The position numbers were made by a program, and so were the translations under genes. Positions 42,086 to 51,005 of a DNA stretch of 64,000 bases are shown here, in pieces. How positions within the stretch are numbered: the stretch's first letter is position 1; every line of letters starts with the position of its first letter. The DNA comes from Amedibacterium intestinale (GTDB taxonomy: Bacteria; Bacillota_I; Bacilli_A; Erysipelotrichales; Erysipelotrichaceae). The DNA lies in assembly GCF_010537335.1 (NCBI RefSeq), contig NZ_AP019711.1, forward strand, positions 186,001-250,000, in the 5' to 3' direction. A model generated the notes under the pieces. It worked only from the letters and a program-made list of their open reading frames with translations, was not told where the DNA came from and did no database searches.

Positions 42086-42310
42086 ATGATAGGTCTTAAA
42101 AAGCGAGATATAAAAAAAGCATTGAAAGCAGGTGCAAAAGCTGGCGGTATTTCATTGGCTGATGTACGAGCTGATATTGAAGCGACGATTGATGAAGCTA
42201 TGAACAGTACCGACCCAGAGGTGCAGGCAAATTTCAGAAAGTATTTTGGGAATAAACGCCCTACACCCGAAGAATATATTTACAAGATTACAAAAAAGAC
42301 AAAAGTTTAG
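42086..42310 (+). CDS. Small protein resembling the Spo0A C-terminal DNA-binding domain (copy 2)
   Basis: A 74-residue near twin of the protein at 26165-26389, differing at only five positions (for example Ile for Val at residue 28, Asp for Ala in NSTDPEVQ). The two genes are in the same orientation and bracket the three resistance modules as a direct repeat of about 225 bp. AAAAAGGAG precedes the ATG at 42086. An ATG at 42077 is too close to that site. Function as for copy 1: Spo0A-like DNA binding is inferred from pattern only. Confidence 0.62.
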   Translation: MIGLKKRDIKKALKAGAKAGGISLADVRADIEATIDEAMNSTDPEVQANFRKYFGNKRPTPEEYIYKITKKTKV

Positions 42311-42316
42311 TAAAGT

Positions 42317-42343
42317 TATTTGCTACCTGCGGAGCAGATCAGC
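42317..42343. terminator. Possible hairpin after the second Spo0A-like gene
   Basis: TATTTGCT / AGCAAATA pairs around a GC-rich loop; no strong T run follows. Confidence 0.4.
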
Positions 42344-42380
42344 AAATAGATAATGCAAAAAAGGAAAAACAAGAAGCTGA

Positions 42381-42740
42381 TTACTTCTTGCTTTCCCTGC
42401 TATTCAAGATACCGTCAATCGTACCTTGAATGATTTTTAATTCGTTATCACTCAATAAATCAAGAGAGGTTTCTATTTGACGACGAGCTGTACTTTTTGC
42501 TACTTTCTCCGTTGGATAGAAATATTCATCAACTGATATATTGAACATGGTAACTAAATCATGGAATAATTGAAAACTAGGGTGTGAACCAACATTTTCA
42601 ATATCTGCGATATGGCGTTCTCCATAGAACACTTTATCGCCTAAATCATTACGAGAAAGCCCTGCTCTCTCACGGGCTTCTCTGATTGCCAGTCCTAAAG
42701 GTCTGAAATCAAAAGTTTGTGTTTCTTTTGCTTTTCTCAT
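42381..42740 (-). CDS. XRE-family helix-turn-helix repressor (Tn916 Orf9-like)
   Basis: A 119-residue regulator with a Cro/CI-type helix-turn-helix (about 15-72: LGLAIREARERAGLSRNDLGDKVFYGERHIADIENVG) and a helical C-terminal tail. The size, orientation and place, divergent from the sigma-factor genes, match Tn916 Orf9, thought to control entry into the excision/transfer programme. Not co-transcribed with the neighbouring Spo0A-like gene. Confidence 0.86.
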   Translation of the reverse strand: MRKAKETQTFDFRPLGLAIREARERAGLSRNDLGDKVFYGERHIADIENVGSHPSFQLFHDLVTMFNISVDEYFYPTEKVAKSTARRQIETSLDLLSDNELKIIQGTIDGILNSRESKK

Positions 42741-42834
42741 TTTAAATCACCTAGCATGAGTTTATACTTCATGCTGTATATTTAGAATGTGTTAAAATTG
42801 CATATAGTATGCAGTAATAATTCAAAAGCTGTTA

Positions 42835-42911
42835 TCGTGTGCGGTAAATAAAAAAAACCGTTCCTAGATAATATACTTTTGTGCGTCTTTAAAAATAAGA
42901 GGGCGGTTTTG
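42835..42911 (+). promoter_or_regulatory. Structured leader between the repressor and sigma-factor genes
   Basis: AAAACCGTTC / GGGCGGTTTT (about 42855-42911, with G-U pairs) forms a long hairpin with a loop containing TAATATACTT. Together with the terminator at 43092-43140 it makes the 500-bp leader from 42741 to 43256 look like an attenuation or RNA-control region, as in Tn916. Confidence 0.45.
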
Positions 42912-42977
42912 GATAACCAGAACTGTCCTTTTTTTCTTGAGATATGAGGAATAGCTCTGGTTAAAGGGGGCTATACC

Positions 42978-43157
42978 ATGACTGCATACAAAAGAACGCT
43001 TTGCCGTTCTCAACTGGATAAATATTTCAGTCCACTATTACAATCATTATACCCTTTATATGAGTTAAAAATTCATATCAATAGAATTTATAAAACAGTC
43101 CGTTTGTGTAATTACACATTATCGGGCTGTTTTTGTTTTTCAAAAAAATTTTTTTGA
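42978..43157 (+). CDS. Small ORF in the Tn916-type regulatory leader
   Basis: A 59-codon frame with AAAGGGGG ten bases before its ATG. The peptide (MTAYKRTLCRSQLDKYF at the start) is basic and Leu/Tyr-rich, and its last third is encoded by a hairpin with terminator form (43092-43140). That arrangement suits a leader peptide whose translation affects the hairpin. No homolog family is recognised, so it may also be non-functional. Confidence 0.4.
   Translation: MTAYKRTLCRSQLDKYFSPLLQSLYPLYELKIHINRIYKTVRLCNYTLSGCFCFSKKFF
43092..43141 (+). terminator. Terminator/attenuator upstream of the sigma-factor gene
   Basis: AACAGTCCG / CGGGCTGTT with an inner TGTGTAATTACACA palindrome and a run of T. Located 115 bp before the sigma-factor gene, inside the small ORF. 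Confidence 0.68.
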
Positions 43158-43256
43158 AAATCTTGGTAGCTTGCCACCTCTTTGGGTAGTTAGGGTGCGG
43201 AAAGGGGGAAATAAACAAAAGTTTATTTCAATCCAGCACGGAAAGGAGGTGAGCAA

Positions 43257-43676
43257 ATGAAAACATCTTCTTTCAAACAAGCCATTGAAGCACAGTTTGA
43301 TTGCCTTTCAAAAAAAGTAATTAAACGTGCAGTAAAGAAAGGCTACCGTGATATGAAAAGGCGTGAAAAACACGAATGTTTATTTTCGGATATTCCAGAT
43401 TATGAACAATCACGTTTTGGAGAATTGGATAAATACGAAAGCGATTATACTGTATTCAATATCTTAGGCATTGAAGTCTGGGTTGAGGACGACCAGTTAA
43501 GCGAAGCCCTTAAAACATTGACAGAGAAGAAACGCAACATTATTTTGTTGTCCTACTTTATGGATATGTCGGATAGTGAAATCAGCGAATTTATTAAAAT
43601 TCCCCGTTCTAACGTTCAGTATCACAGAACAAAAACACTTGAAGCAATGAGAAAAATTATGGAGGAACGCAAATGA
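43257..43676 (+). CDS. Sigma-70-like factor of the ICE (Tn916 Orf7-like)
   Basis: A 139-residue small sigma-factor-like protein. The C-terminal part (TEKKRNIILLSYFMDMSDSEISEFIKIPRSNVQYHRTKTLEAMRKI) is a region-4 helix-turn-helix; the N-terminal part is a degenerate region 2. A perfect AAAGGAGGTGA precedes the ATG. In Tn916 Orf7 activates the genes that run into xis/int. It overlaps the next gene by 4 bp (ATGA). Confidence 0.88.
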   Translation: MKTSSFKQAIEAQFDCLSKKVIKRAVKKGYRDMKRREKHECLFSDIPDYEQSRFGELDKYESDYTVFNILGIEVWVEDDQLSEALKTLTEKKRNIILLSYFMDMSDSEISEFIKIPRSNVQYHRTKTLEAMRKIMEERK

Positions 43677-43906
43677 AGAAATATGAACATCTGCCTTTTG
43701 AGGTTATTTTATCAGCAACAGAGGGCGACCCAGAAGCGATTGAAACTGTTATGAAATTTTATGACGGTTACATTTCTAAACTTTGCCTGCGTAAATTGTA
43801 TGATGAATACGGTAACGTCTGCATGGTAGTTGACGCTGAATTAAAAAACAGAGTTCAGATAGCGTTACTTGATATGCTGATGAATTTTGAAATTGTAGTA
43901 ATGTAG
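43673..43906 (+). CDS. Helix-turn-helix protein (Tn916 Orf8-like)
   Basis: A 77-residue protein of the HTH_16 group, seen as YEHLPFEVILSATEGDPEAIETVMKFYDGYI. It is translationally coupled to the sigma-like gene, and in Tn916 the Orf7/Orf8 pair act together on element expression. Its 3' end runs into two strong hairpins. Confidence 0.86.
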   Translation: MKKYEHLPFEVILSATEGDPEAIETVMKFYDGYISKLCLRKLYDEYGNVCMVVDAELKNRVQIALLDMLMNFEIVVM

Positions 43907-43911
43907 TACAT

Positions 43912-43996
43912 ACAAGTGAAGTCTGGCACGTCCCCCCCTTTCCTGCCACTTCACTTGTCATTCTATTAAAACCAAAATCTGAAAGTTGGTTTTAAT
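43912..43996 (+). terminator. Two tandem hairpins after the Orf8-like gene
   Basis: ACAAGTGAAGT-GGCA / TGCC-ACTTCACTTGT (43912-43958) enclosing a C-rich loop, then a perfect 11-bp hairpin ATTAAAACCAA / TTGGTTTTAAT (43965-43996). Confidence 0.6.
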
Positions 43997-44305
43997 GGGC
44001 TGGATAGCCGATAGTTCTTTGACAACTGAATAAAGCAGACAGATACGTTTGTGAGATAGCGAGCCACGGGGACTGTACGCCACGACCTTTTCAAAAGAAA
44101 GCGAGCGACCCACGCAGTGATCCGAGAGCGACTGTTGGAAAAGTCGTTTTGCCATGACCTATCTTCACAGAATAATGATACGTCCGCATGGTGCGGTTCT
44201 GCCCACAAGAATGGGAATAGTTGAGATACTAACGGAGCTTTCCAAAGCCGTCTGCCTGCTTATGTAACTTATAAAATAGACACACAGTAAAGGGGGTGTT
44301 ACATT
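43997..44305 (+). other. Structured non-coding region between regulatory genes and xis
   Basis: About 310 bp without a credible ORF. It contains TTGACAACTGAATAAAG (about 44019), several short GC-rich inverted repeats and ACGGAGCTTT / AAAGCCGT at 44232-44251. Similar non-coding DNA lies before xis in Tn916, where transcripts from the regulatory genes cross into xis/int. A small RNA is possible but not demonstrable by reading. Confidence 0.4.
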
Positions 44306-44371
44306 ATGTTAAATACTGATGTGTTAAATGATGTGATGTTCCAGCGAGGTAAGGTGTTGGAATATGAATAA
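44306..44371 (+). CDS. Leader ORF overlapping the start of xis
   Basis: A 21-codon ORF with AAAGGGGGTG ahead of its ATG, a far better ribosome site than xis has. Its stop (44369-44371) overlaps the first codons of xis (44364) in another frame. This is the classic layout for translational coupling. The peptide itself (MLNTDVLNDVMF at the start) shows no motif. Confidence 0.5.
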   Translation: MLNTDVLNDVMFQRGKVLEYE

Positions 44372-44558
44372 AACGAAGATAAGAGCAACGGAACAGCCGA
44401 TTGCTGTTGATATAGAGGGACTGTCTGCTATGTTATCTTGTGGTCGTGCTACTGCAAGAAAGATTGGTGAGCAGGCAGGAGCAAAAATTGTGATAGGTCG
44501 CAGGGTTCTTTATTCCATAGAAAAAGTCAAGAAATACTTGTTATATTTGGAAGAATAG
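44364..44558 (+). CDS. xis: Excisionase (Xis, Tn916-type)
   Basis: A 64-residue excisionase with a winged-helix MerR-like DNA-binding region (LSAMLSCGRATARKIGEQAGAKIVIGRRVLYSIEKVKKYL). Size and position match Tn916 Xis. It bends the element ends and directs the integrase toward excision. It has no strong ribosome site of its own and is probably coupled to the 21-codon ORF. Integrase follows after 104 bp. Confidence 0.92.
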   Translation: MNKTKIRATEQPIAVDIEGLSAMLSCGRATARKIGEQAGAKIVIGRRVLYSIEKVKKYLLYLEE

Positions 44559-44575
44559 AGCGATTTTCTATTTAT

Positions 44576-44627
44576 GTTCTCTGGCGTGTGTAGTATAATA
44601 AGAAAGGACAAAGCACGCTGTGAGAAC
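44576..44627 (+). promoter_or_regulatory. Integrase promoter inside a hairpin
   Basis: GTTCTC..GCGTG / CACGC..GAGAAC arms enclose TATAAT (44594-44599). The structure lies 35 bp before the integrase start and could tie integrase expression to transcript length or to protein binding. Confidence 0.5.
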
Positions 44628-44662
44628 AAGAAAAGAGGCTTTTTCAGAAAGGAATGGTTCTC

Positions 44663-45883
44663 ATGGCAATTAGTAGAAAAGACCCAAAAGGAAGAAAATT
44701 AAGAGAGGGCGAAAACTGGCGTAATGATGGAAGATACAGTTATCGTTATACAGATGTAAGAACAGGCAAGAGATTGACAGTCTATGCACAAGATTTACCA
44801 GAGCTTCGAGAAAAAGAGAAGCAGATTGCAAAGGATATGGAAGATAACATATTGACAGACGGAGCAATCAAAAAAATGACGCTCAACACGTTATTTGAGC
44901 GTTATATGGCAACTCGTGAGTTGGCTGATACTACAAGAGTTAGTTATGTTCGTGCTTGGGAAAACAGAGTAAAAGGCGAGATTGGAAATATTAAAGTTGT
45001 TCAGCTTTTACCCTCACATATTAAAGCATATTATGCGAAACTTTCCAAAGCTGGATATGCTTATTCTACAATCAAGTATATTCACAACCTGCTTTATCCT
45101 GCGTTAGAAATGGCTGTTGATGATGATATTATCCGAAAGAACCCTGCAAAAAGTTCCATTAGCGATTATGGAAAACCAGCAGAGGAAAAAGAAGCCTTAA
45201 CAGTTTCTCAACAAGAAAATTTTATGGAGTTTGTAAAACAGAGCAATGTCTATAACACATATTATCCTATGTTTACCATAATGATTGGTACAGGGTTAAG
45301 GTGTGGGGAGCTTATTGGTCTTACATGGAAAGATATAAACATCAAGGCAAAAACGGTTAATGTAGACCACCAGCTCATTTATAAGAATTTAGGCGACGGT
45401 TGCAAGTTCCATATCTCAACACCAAAAACGGAGTCGGGTATTCGTATTATACCTATGACACAAGAAGTTGCAAAAGCCTTTGAGGAACAAAGGAAAATCA
45501 ATTTCATGCTTGCAAAGGATAAGAGCATTGAGGTGGACGGGTATTCGGGGTTTGTCTTTACAGCGAAATCGGGCAGACCGCTTATGCCGAATGGCGTAAA
45601 TAGTGTTTTATATAACATTGTAGACGCATATAACAAAACCGAAGTAGAGAGAGCAAAAAAAGAGCATAGGAAAGCAGAGCTGTTACCAAAGTTTTCAGCT
45701 CATGTAATGCGTCACACAGCTTGTACCAGAATGGCAGAGTGCCGTATGGACGTAAAAGTTCTTCAATATATTATGGGACACGCTCATATAGATGTAACAA
45801 TGGAAGTGTACAACCATATTGGAGAGCTGACAAGGATTGAAAATGAGATTGCAAGACTAGATAGTATGGTGTTAAATGCTTGA
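44663..45883 (+). CDS. int: Tyrosine recombinase / integrase (Tn916-superfamily)
   Basis: A 406-residue integrase. An N-terminal arm-binding domain (about 1-65, with the RNDGRYSYRYTDVRTGKR beta motif), a core-binding domain (about 70-165) and a catalytic domain (about 185-395) with Arg in GTGLRCGEL, the HVMRHT box, His in MGHAHIDVTM and nucleophile Tyr in MEVYNH. The ATG at 44663 has AGAAAGGA at proper distance; the ATG at 44654 is too close. It lies at the right end of the element, directed toward it, next to arm-type repeats. Confidence 0.95.
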   Translation: MAISRKDPKGRKLREGENWRNDGRYSYRYTDVRTGKRLTVYAQDLPELREKEKQIAKDMEDNILTDGAIKKMTLNTLFERYMATRELADTTRVSYVRAWENRVKGEIGNIKVVQLLPSHIKAYYAKLSKAGYAYSTIKYIHNLLYPALEMAVDDDIIRKNPAKSSISDYGKPAEEKEALTVSQQENFMEFVKQSNVYNTYYPMFTIMIGTGLRCGELIGLTWKDINIKAKTVNVDHQLIYKNLGDGCKFHISTPKTESGIRIIPMTQEVAKAFEEQRKINFMLAKDKSIEVDGYSGFVFTAKSGRPLMPNGVNSVLYNIVDAYNKTEVERAKKEHRKAELLPKFSAHVMRHTACTRMAECRMDVKVLQYIMGHAHIDVTMEVYNHIGELTRIENEIARLDSMVLNA

Positions 45884-45922
45884 CACCATAAAAAGAAAAA
45901 TTGGTGTCAAATTGGTGTCAAA
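45881..45922 (+). repeat. Integrase arm-type repeats, right end
   Basis: TTGGTGTCAAA at 45901-45911 and 45912-45922, plus an inverted TGACACCA at 45881-45888 overlapping the integrase stop region. They match the pair at 7696-7718. Confidence 0.65.
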
Positions 45923-45994
45923 ACAGAAAAAATCACAATTTCAAAAGAAATAAGATACTGCAAACCATTGATTTTAAAGGGTTTGCAAAAAAAT

Positions 45995-46012
45995 AACAAA
46001 AATATTAGCACT
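45995..46012 (+). repeat. Putative attR: right copy of the 18-bp direct repeat
   Basis: AACAAAAATATTAGCACT, 17 of 18 identical to 7551-7568. Its last eight bases are the beginning of the hrcA CIRCE operator. Confidence 0.65.
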
Positions 46013-46075
46013 CAGGTGTTGACAGTGCTAACGAATTGACGTATACTATTAGCAGACATAAGGTAGGAGTGCTAG
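46005..46075 (+). promoter_or_regulatory. hrcA operon promoter with two CIRCE operators
   Basis: CIRCE 1: TTAGCACTC, 9 bp, CAGTGCTAA (46005-46031). CIRCE 2, degenerate: TTAGCAGAC, 9 bp, GAGTGCTAG (46049-46075). Between and across them: TTGACA (46019-46024), 17 bp, TATACT (46042-46047). HrcA bound to both sites would cover -35 and the transcription start. Confidence 0.92.
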
Positions 46076-46089
46076 AGGGAGTGAGAGAG

Positions 46090-47106
46090 ATGCTGTTAAC
46101 AAATAGACAGATTGCGATATTCAAAGCAATTGTGGATGAATTTACCAAAACAGCAGAGCCTGTCGGTTCCAAGCGTTTGATTGATCTCTTGGATTTCTCC
46201 TGTTCAAGTGCTACCATCCGAAATGAAATGGCAGCCTTAGAAGAAATGGGATTGTTAGAAAAAACACATACTTCCAGTGGAAGAATTCCCAGCAGCAAAG
46301 GATATCGTTTCTATGTTGAAAATCTAATGGAAAAGCAATTGGATGAAGGAATCAAAGATTCCCTGCAGGAAGTTTTTCGTCAAAGACATTTTTCCATGGA
46401 TGAAGTTGTTAAGAAAAGCTGTGAAATCTTATCGCAGATGACATCGCTAACTTCTGTTGTGCTTGGACCGGAAAGCAGATATCAGACACTGCAGCATGTA
46501 CAGCTGTTTCCATTAACAGAAAGAAGTGCTGTGGCAGTATTTATTACCGACCATGGACATACGGAGAATAAGACATTTCATTTTCAAGCGGATGTTAGCT
46601 TAGAGGATATTAAAACTTGCTGTAATATTTTAAATGATAAGCTAGTCGGAACGCCAATTTGCAATGTTGTTGAGAGAATGAAGGAAATTGAACCTTTGAT
46701 AGCTTCTCATGTTGCCCGTCATGAAGTGCTGTTTGAAGCATTCGTTAGTGCATTTATGAAATTTGCAAGTGAACATGTGTACTGCAGTGGGCAATCTAAT
46801 ATGTTATATCAGCCGGAATTTGCGGATATTGAAAAACTGAAAGAATTGATGAAAATGCTGGAGGATAGCTCTTTATTTCGACAGATTGCAAATCATGAAG
46901 GAAATGTGGCGATTGAAATTGGCGGAGAAAACAATTTGATTCAAATGGACAATGTAGCAGTTGTTTCCAGCCGATTTAAAATGAATGACAAAGAAGAAGG
47001 AGAACTGATGATTGTTGGTCCAACAAGGATGCAGTACAATCGTGTAGTTGCCTTAATGGAATATATGAGTAAAGTGTTGGAAGATATGTATCGACAGGAA
47101 GAATAA
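46090..47106 (+). CDS. hrcA: Heat-inducible transcriptional repressor HrcA
   Basis: A 338-residue repressor that binds CIRCE and is kept active by GroEL. It opens with LTNRQIAIFKAIVDEFTKTAEPVGSKRLIDLLDFSCSSATIRNEMAALEE (winged helix), followed by the SSGRIPSSKGYRFYVENLM stretch typical of HrcA and a GAF-like domain. I start at 46090, where GGGAG precedes ATG. First gene of the hrcA-grpE-dnaK-dnaJ operon and the first host gene to the right of the ICE; it controls its own operon and, through the double CIRCE there, clpB. Confidence 0.96.
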   Translation: MLLTNRQIAIFKAIVDEFTKTAEPVGSKRLIDLLDFSCSSATIRNEMAALEEMGLLEKTHTSSGRIPSSKGYRFYVENLMEKQLDEGIKDSLQEVFRQRHFSMDEVVKKSCEILSQMTSLTSVVLGPESRYQTLQHVQLFPLTERSAVAVFITDHGHTENKTFHFQADVSLEDIKTCCNILNDKLVGTPICNVVERMKEIEPLIASHVARHEVLFEAFVSAFMKFASEHVYCSGQSNMLYQPEFADIEKLKELMKMLEDSSLFRQIANHEGNVAIEIGGENNLIQMDNVAVVSSRFKMNDKEEGELMIVGPTRMQYNRVVALMEYMSKVLEDMYRQEE

Positions 47107-47116
47107 GGAGGTCAGT

Positions 47117-47749
47117 ATGCAGGAAGAAAAAAATGTACAGGAAGAAATTAAAGAAGAAGTAAAAGAAGAAACTGCACAGGCATCAAGTGAAGAAGTAGCA
47201 AAGGAAGATGCAAATGTAGAAGAAACAGAAAATGTAGAAACAAATAAAGAAGAAAAAAAATCATCCAAGCTTTTCAAGAAAAAAAGAATTGAAGAGCTGG
47301 AAGAAGAGGTTGCGAAACTGAAGGAAGAACTTGCAGCTAGTAAAAATGCCTACTTTAAGGCTTATGCCGATGCAGAAAATTTAAAGAAACGTTTACAGGC
47401 AGAGGCTGACAATGTACGAAAATATCGTATTCAGGGATTTGCGACAGAGGTGCTGCCAGTTATTGACAACTTGGAACGAGCATTGGCAACCAATGTGGAA
47501 GATCCAAATTTGAAGAATTATGTAAAAGGATTTGAAATGATTTATCAGCAGTTGATTCATATTTTGAATAACGAAGGTGTAAAAGAAATTGAAGCACAGG
47601 ATAAACCATTTGATCCAAACTTCCATCAGGCATTGATGCAGGAAGCTGTAGAAGGTGTAGAGCCTGGAATGGTTGTGGAAGTGTTACAGAAAGGTTATAT
47701 GTTAAAAGATCGTGTATTACGTGCTACCCTTGTTAAGGTAAGTGAATAA
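47117..47749 (+). CDS. grpE: Nucleotide exchange factor GrpE
   Basis: A 210-residue DnaK nucleotide-exchange factor. An unusually long, Glu/Lys/Val-rich N terminus (about 1-70, disordered or coiled coil) precedes the coiled-coil and beta domain with YADAENLKKRLQAEADNVRKYRIQGFATEVLPVIDNLERAL and the C-terminal FDPNFHQALMQEAVEGVEPGMVVEVLQKGYMLKDRVLRATLVKVS. It follows hrcA by 10 bp in the same operon. Confidence 0.97.
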   Translation: MQEEKNVQEEIKEEVKEETAQASSEEVAKEDANVEETENVETNKEEKKSSKLFKKKRIEELEEEVAKLKEELAASKNAYFKAYADAENLKKRLQAEADNVRKYRIQGFATEVLPVIDNLERALATNVEDPNLKNYVKGFEMIYQQLIHILNNEGVKEIEAQDKPFDPNFHQALMQEAVEGVEPGMVVEVLQKGYMLKDRVLRATLVKVSE

Positions 47750-49573
<1,824 letters not shown>

Positions 49574-49584
49574 ATTAGCAATTC

Positions 49585-49620
49585 ATCACATTGCCTAGTG
49601 CTTGCACTAGGTTTTGTGAT
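49585..49620 (+). terminator. Intra-operon hairpin between dnaK and dnaJ
   Basis: CCTAGTG / CACTAGG with an outer ATCACA / TGTGAT stem; the loop is four bases. It may partly terminate or stabilise the dnaK message, lowering dnaJ levels. Confidence 0.6.
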
Positions 49621-49729
49621 GTTACTGCCTCAAGTCGGGTAGTAACGTTTTATAGGAAGAAAGTGGAGAATTTATCATCTGTAATAAACGACAAGAAAGA
49701 TAAGATAACTCCATAGGAGGGTGATCCGA

Positions 49730-50839
49730 ATGAGTAGTGAAAAAAGAGATTATTATGAAGTCCTTGGGCTTAGCAAAGGTGCAAGTGATGATGAGATAAA
49801 AAGAGCCTATCGTAAGATGGCGAAAAAATACCATCCGGATATAAACAAAGAACCGGATGCAGAGGCAAAATTTAAAGAAATTAATGAGGCTTATGAAGTT
49901 TTAAGTGATCCTCAAAAGAAAGCAACATACGATCAGTTTGGTTTTGCAGGTATGGATGGTGCACAGGGCTTTGGTGGACAAGGCTTTGGAGGATTTGAAG
50001 ATTTTGGTGATATTTTTGGGTCTTTCTTTGGAGGAGGTTTTGGCGGTGGAAGTCGTCGAAGCAATACAGGACCTCGTAAAGGAAATGATCGTTTCATGCA
50101 GATGCGTATTGATTTCATGGACGCAATTTTTGGTAGAACTGAAACAATTACGCTGGAAGTTGATGAGCCTTGTGAAGAATGTTCTGGAACAGGGGCTAGA
50201 TCAAAATCAGATATTACCTCATGTTCTCGCTGTGGAGGAAGTGGTACAGTAACGACACAGCAGCGTACACCATTTGGAGTGTTCCAGTCACAGTCTGTAT
50301 GTCCTGACTGTAATGGAACCGGAAAGAAAATTTTGCATAAATGTTCAAAATGCGGTGGAAAAGGTTATGAACATAAACGTGTGAAATTGGATATCAAGAT
50401 TCCTGCAGGTATTCAGTCTGGTCAGCAGGTACGTGTTCCAAATAAAGGAGAACGTGGAATTAATGGAGGTCCTAATGGGGACTTGTATATTGAAATCTTA
50501 GTTGGACGTCATAAACAATTTGTTCGTGATGGAAATGATATTCGAATTTCTATTCCTATTAGTGCTGTTGATGCTGTGTTAGGATGTAAAATTGATGTTC
50601 CAACTGTATATGGGGATGTAGAGCTTACCATTCCTGCAGGAACGCAATATGGACAGCAGTTCCGTTTAAAAGGAAAAGGTGTAAAATCTCCACGTGGACA
50701 GCAGGGAGATCAATATGTAGAAGTACGTGTTGAAATTCCAACAAAGATTACCAGAGAAGAAAAAGATTTATATGAAAAACTTCGTAGTAAAAAAGGGCAT
50801 GAATCTCCTTTTGAGAAGTTTAAAAAAGCATTTAAGTAG
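49730..50839 (+). CDS. dnaJ: Chaperone protein DnaJ (Hsp40)
   Basis: A 369-residue type I Hsp40: J domain (about 4-70, HPD motif in YHPDINKEP), Gly/Phe region (about 78-115), a four-repeat zinc domain ([34 protein letters not shown]) and C-terminal substrate-binding domains. Start ATG at 49730 with AGGAGGG upstream; a GTG nine bases earlier is less likely. Last gene of the heat-shock operon, followed by a strong terminator. Confidence 0.97.
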   Translation: MSSEKRDYYEVLGLSKGASDDEIKRAYRKMAKKYHPDINKEPDAEAKFKEINEAYEVLSDPQKKATYDQFGFAGMDGAQGFGGQGFGGFEDFGDIFGSFFGGGFGGGSRRSNTGPRKGNDRFMQMRIDFMDAIFGRTETITLEVDEPCEECSGTGARSKSDITSCSRCGGSGTVTTQQRTPFGVFQSQSVCPDCNGTGKKILHKCSKCGGKGYEHKRVKLDIKIPAGIQSGQQVRVPNKGERGINGGPNGDLYIEILVGRHKQFVRDGNDIRISIPISAVDAVLGCKIDVPTVYGDVELTIPAGTQYGQQFRLKGKGVKSPRGQQGDQYVEVRVEIPTKITREEKDLYEKLRSKKGHESPFEKFKKAFK

Positions 50840-50863
50840 AAAATCTTATATTTGTTTATTATT

Positions 50864-50887
50864 GGGGGATCATATCCCCCTTTTTTG
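50864..50887 (+). terminator. Terminator of the heat-shock operon
   Basis: GGGGGATCATATCCCCC (perfect five-G stem with a seven-base loop) followed by TTTTTTG. Confidence 0.9.
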
Positions 50888-51005
50888 TATAGTAAATCGT
50901 TAGTTTTGAAATCAGACAGTTAAATGTTGTTAAAACTAAGATATGTAAAATTGTATATCTGCGTCAAAAGGAATATAATAGATTTCAAAGAAAGAAGGGA
51001 ATCTT

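Larger units (their letters stand above)
7561..46004 (+). mobile_element. Tn916-superfamily integrative and conjugative element (about 38.4 kb)
   Basis: All conjugation genes of the Tn916 layout occur in order (YdcP/DUF961 pair, TcpA, oriT, MobT, small membrane protein, ArdA, TcpE, VirB4-type, VirB6-like, lysozyme/P60, TcpC), followed by cargo and then the regulatory block, Xis and a tyrosine integrase at the right end. The ends are set by an 18-bp direct repeat and by paired TTGGTGTCAAA integrase-arm-like sites at each end. The conjugation genes are visibly richer in G and C than the flanking chromosome. No tetracycline or macrolide resistance gene is present; the cargo is an adhesin, a TetR/Ntn-hydrolase pair and three peptide-resistance modules. 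Confidence 0.93.

Noticed and set aside
43776-44208. Minus-strand ORFs over the hairpin region before xis
   Set aside because: They overlap each other in different frames, cross strong inverted repeats and have no start signals.
45960-45986. Terminator after the integrase
   Set aside because: GCAAACC / GGTTTGC forms a good stem, but it is followed by A, not T, on the plus strand, so it is not an intrinsic terminator in the integrase direction.
7561-46004. tet(M), erm or aminoglycoside resistance expected in a Tn916 relative
   Set aside because: No protein in the element carries the elongation-factor-like, rRNA methylase or acetyltransferase motifs.
46036-46089. Longer hrcA start at 46036
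   Set aside because: The 18 extra codons run through the promoter -10 and CIRCE 2, and no ribosome site precedes them.
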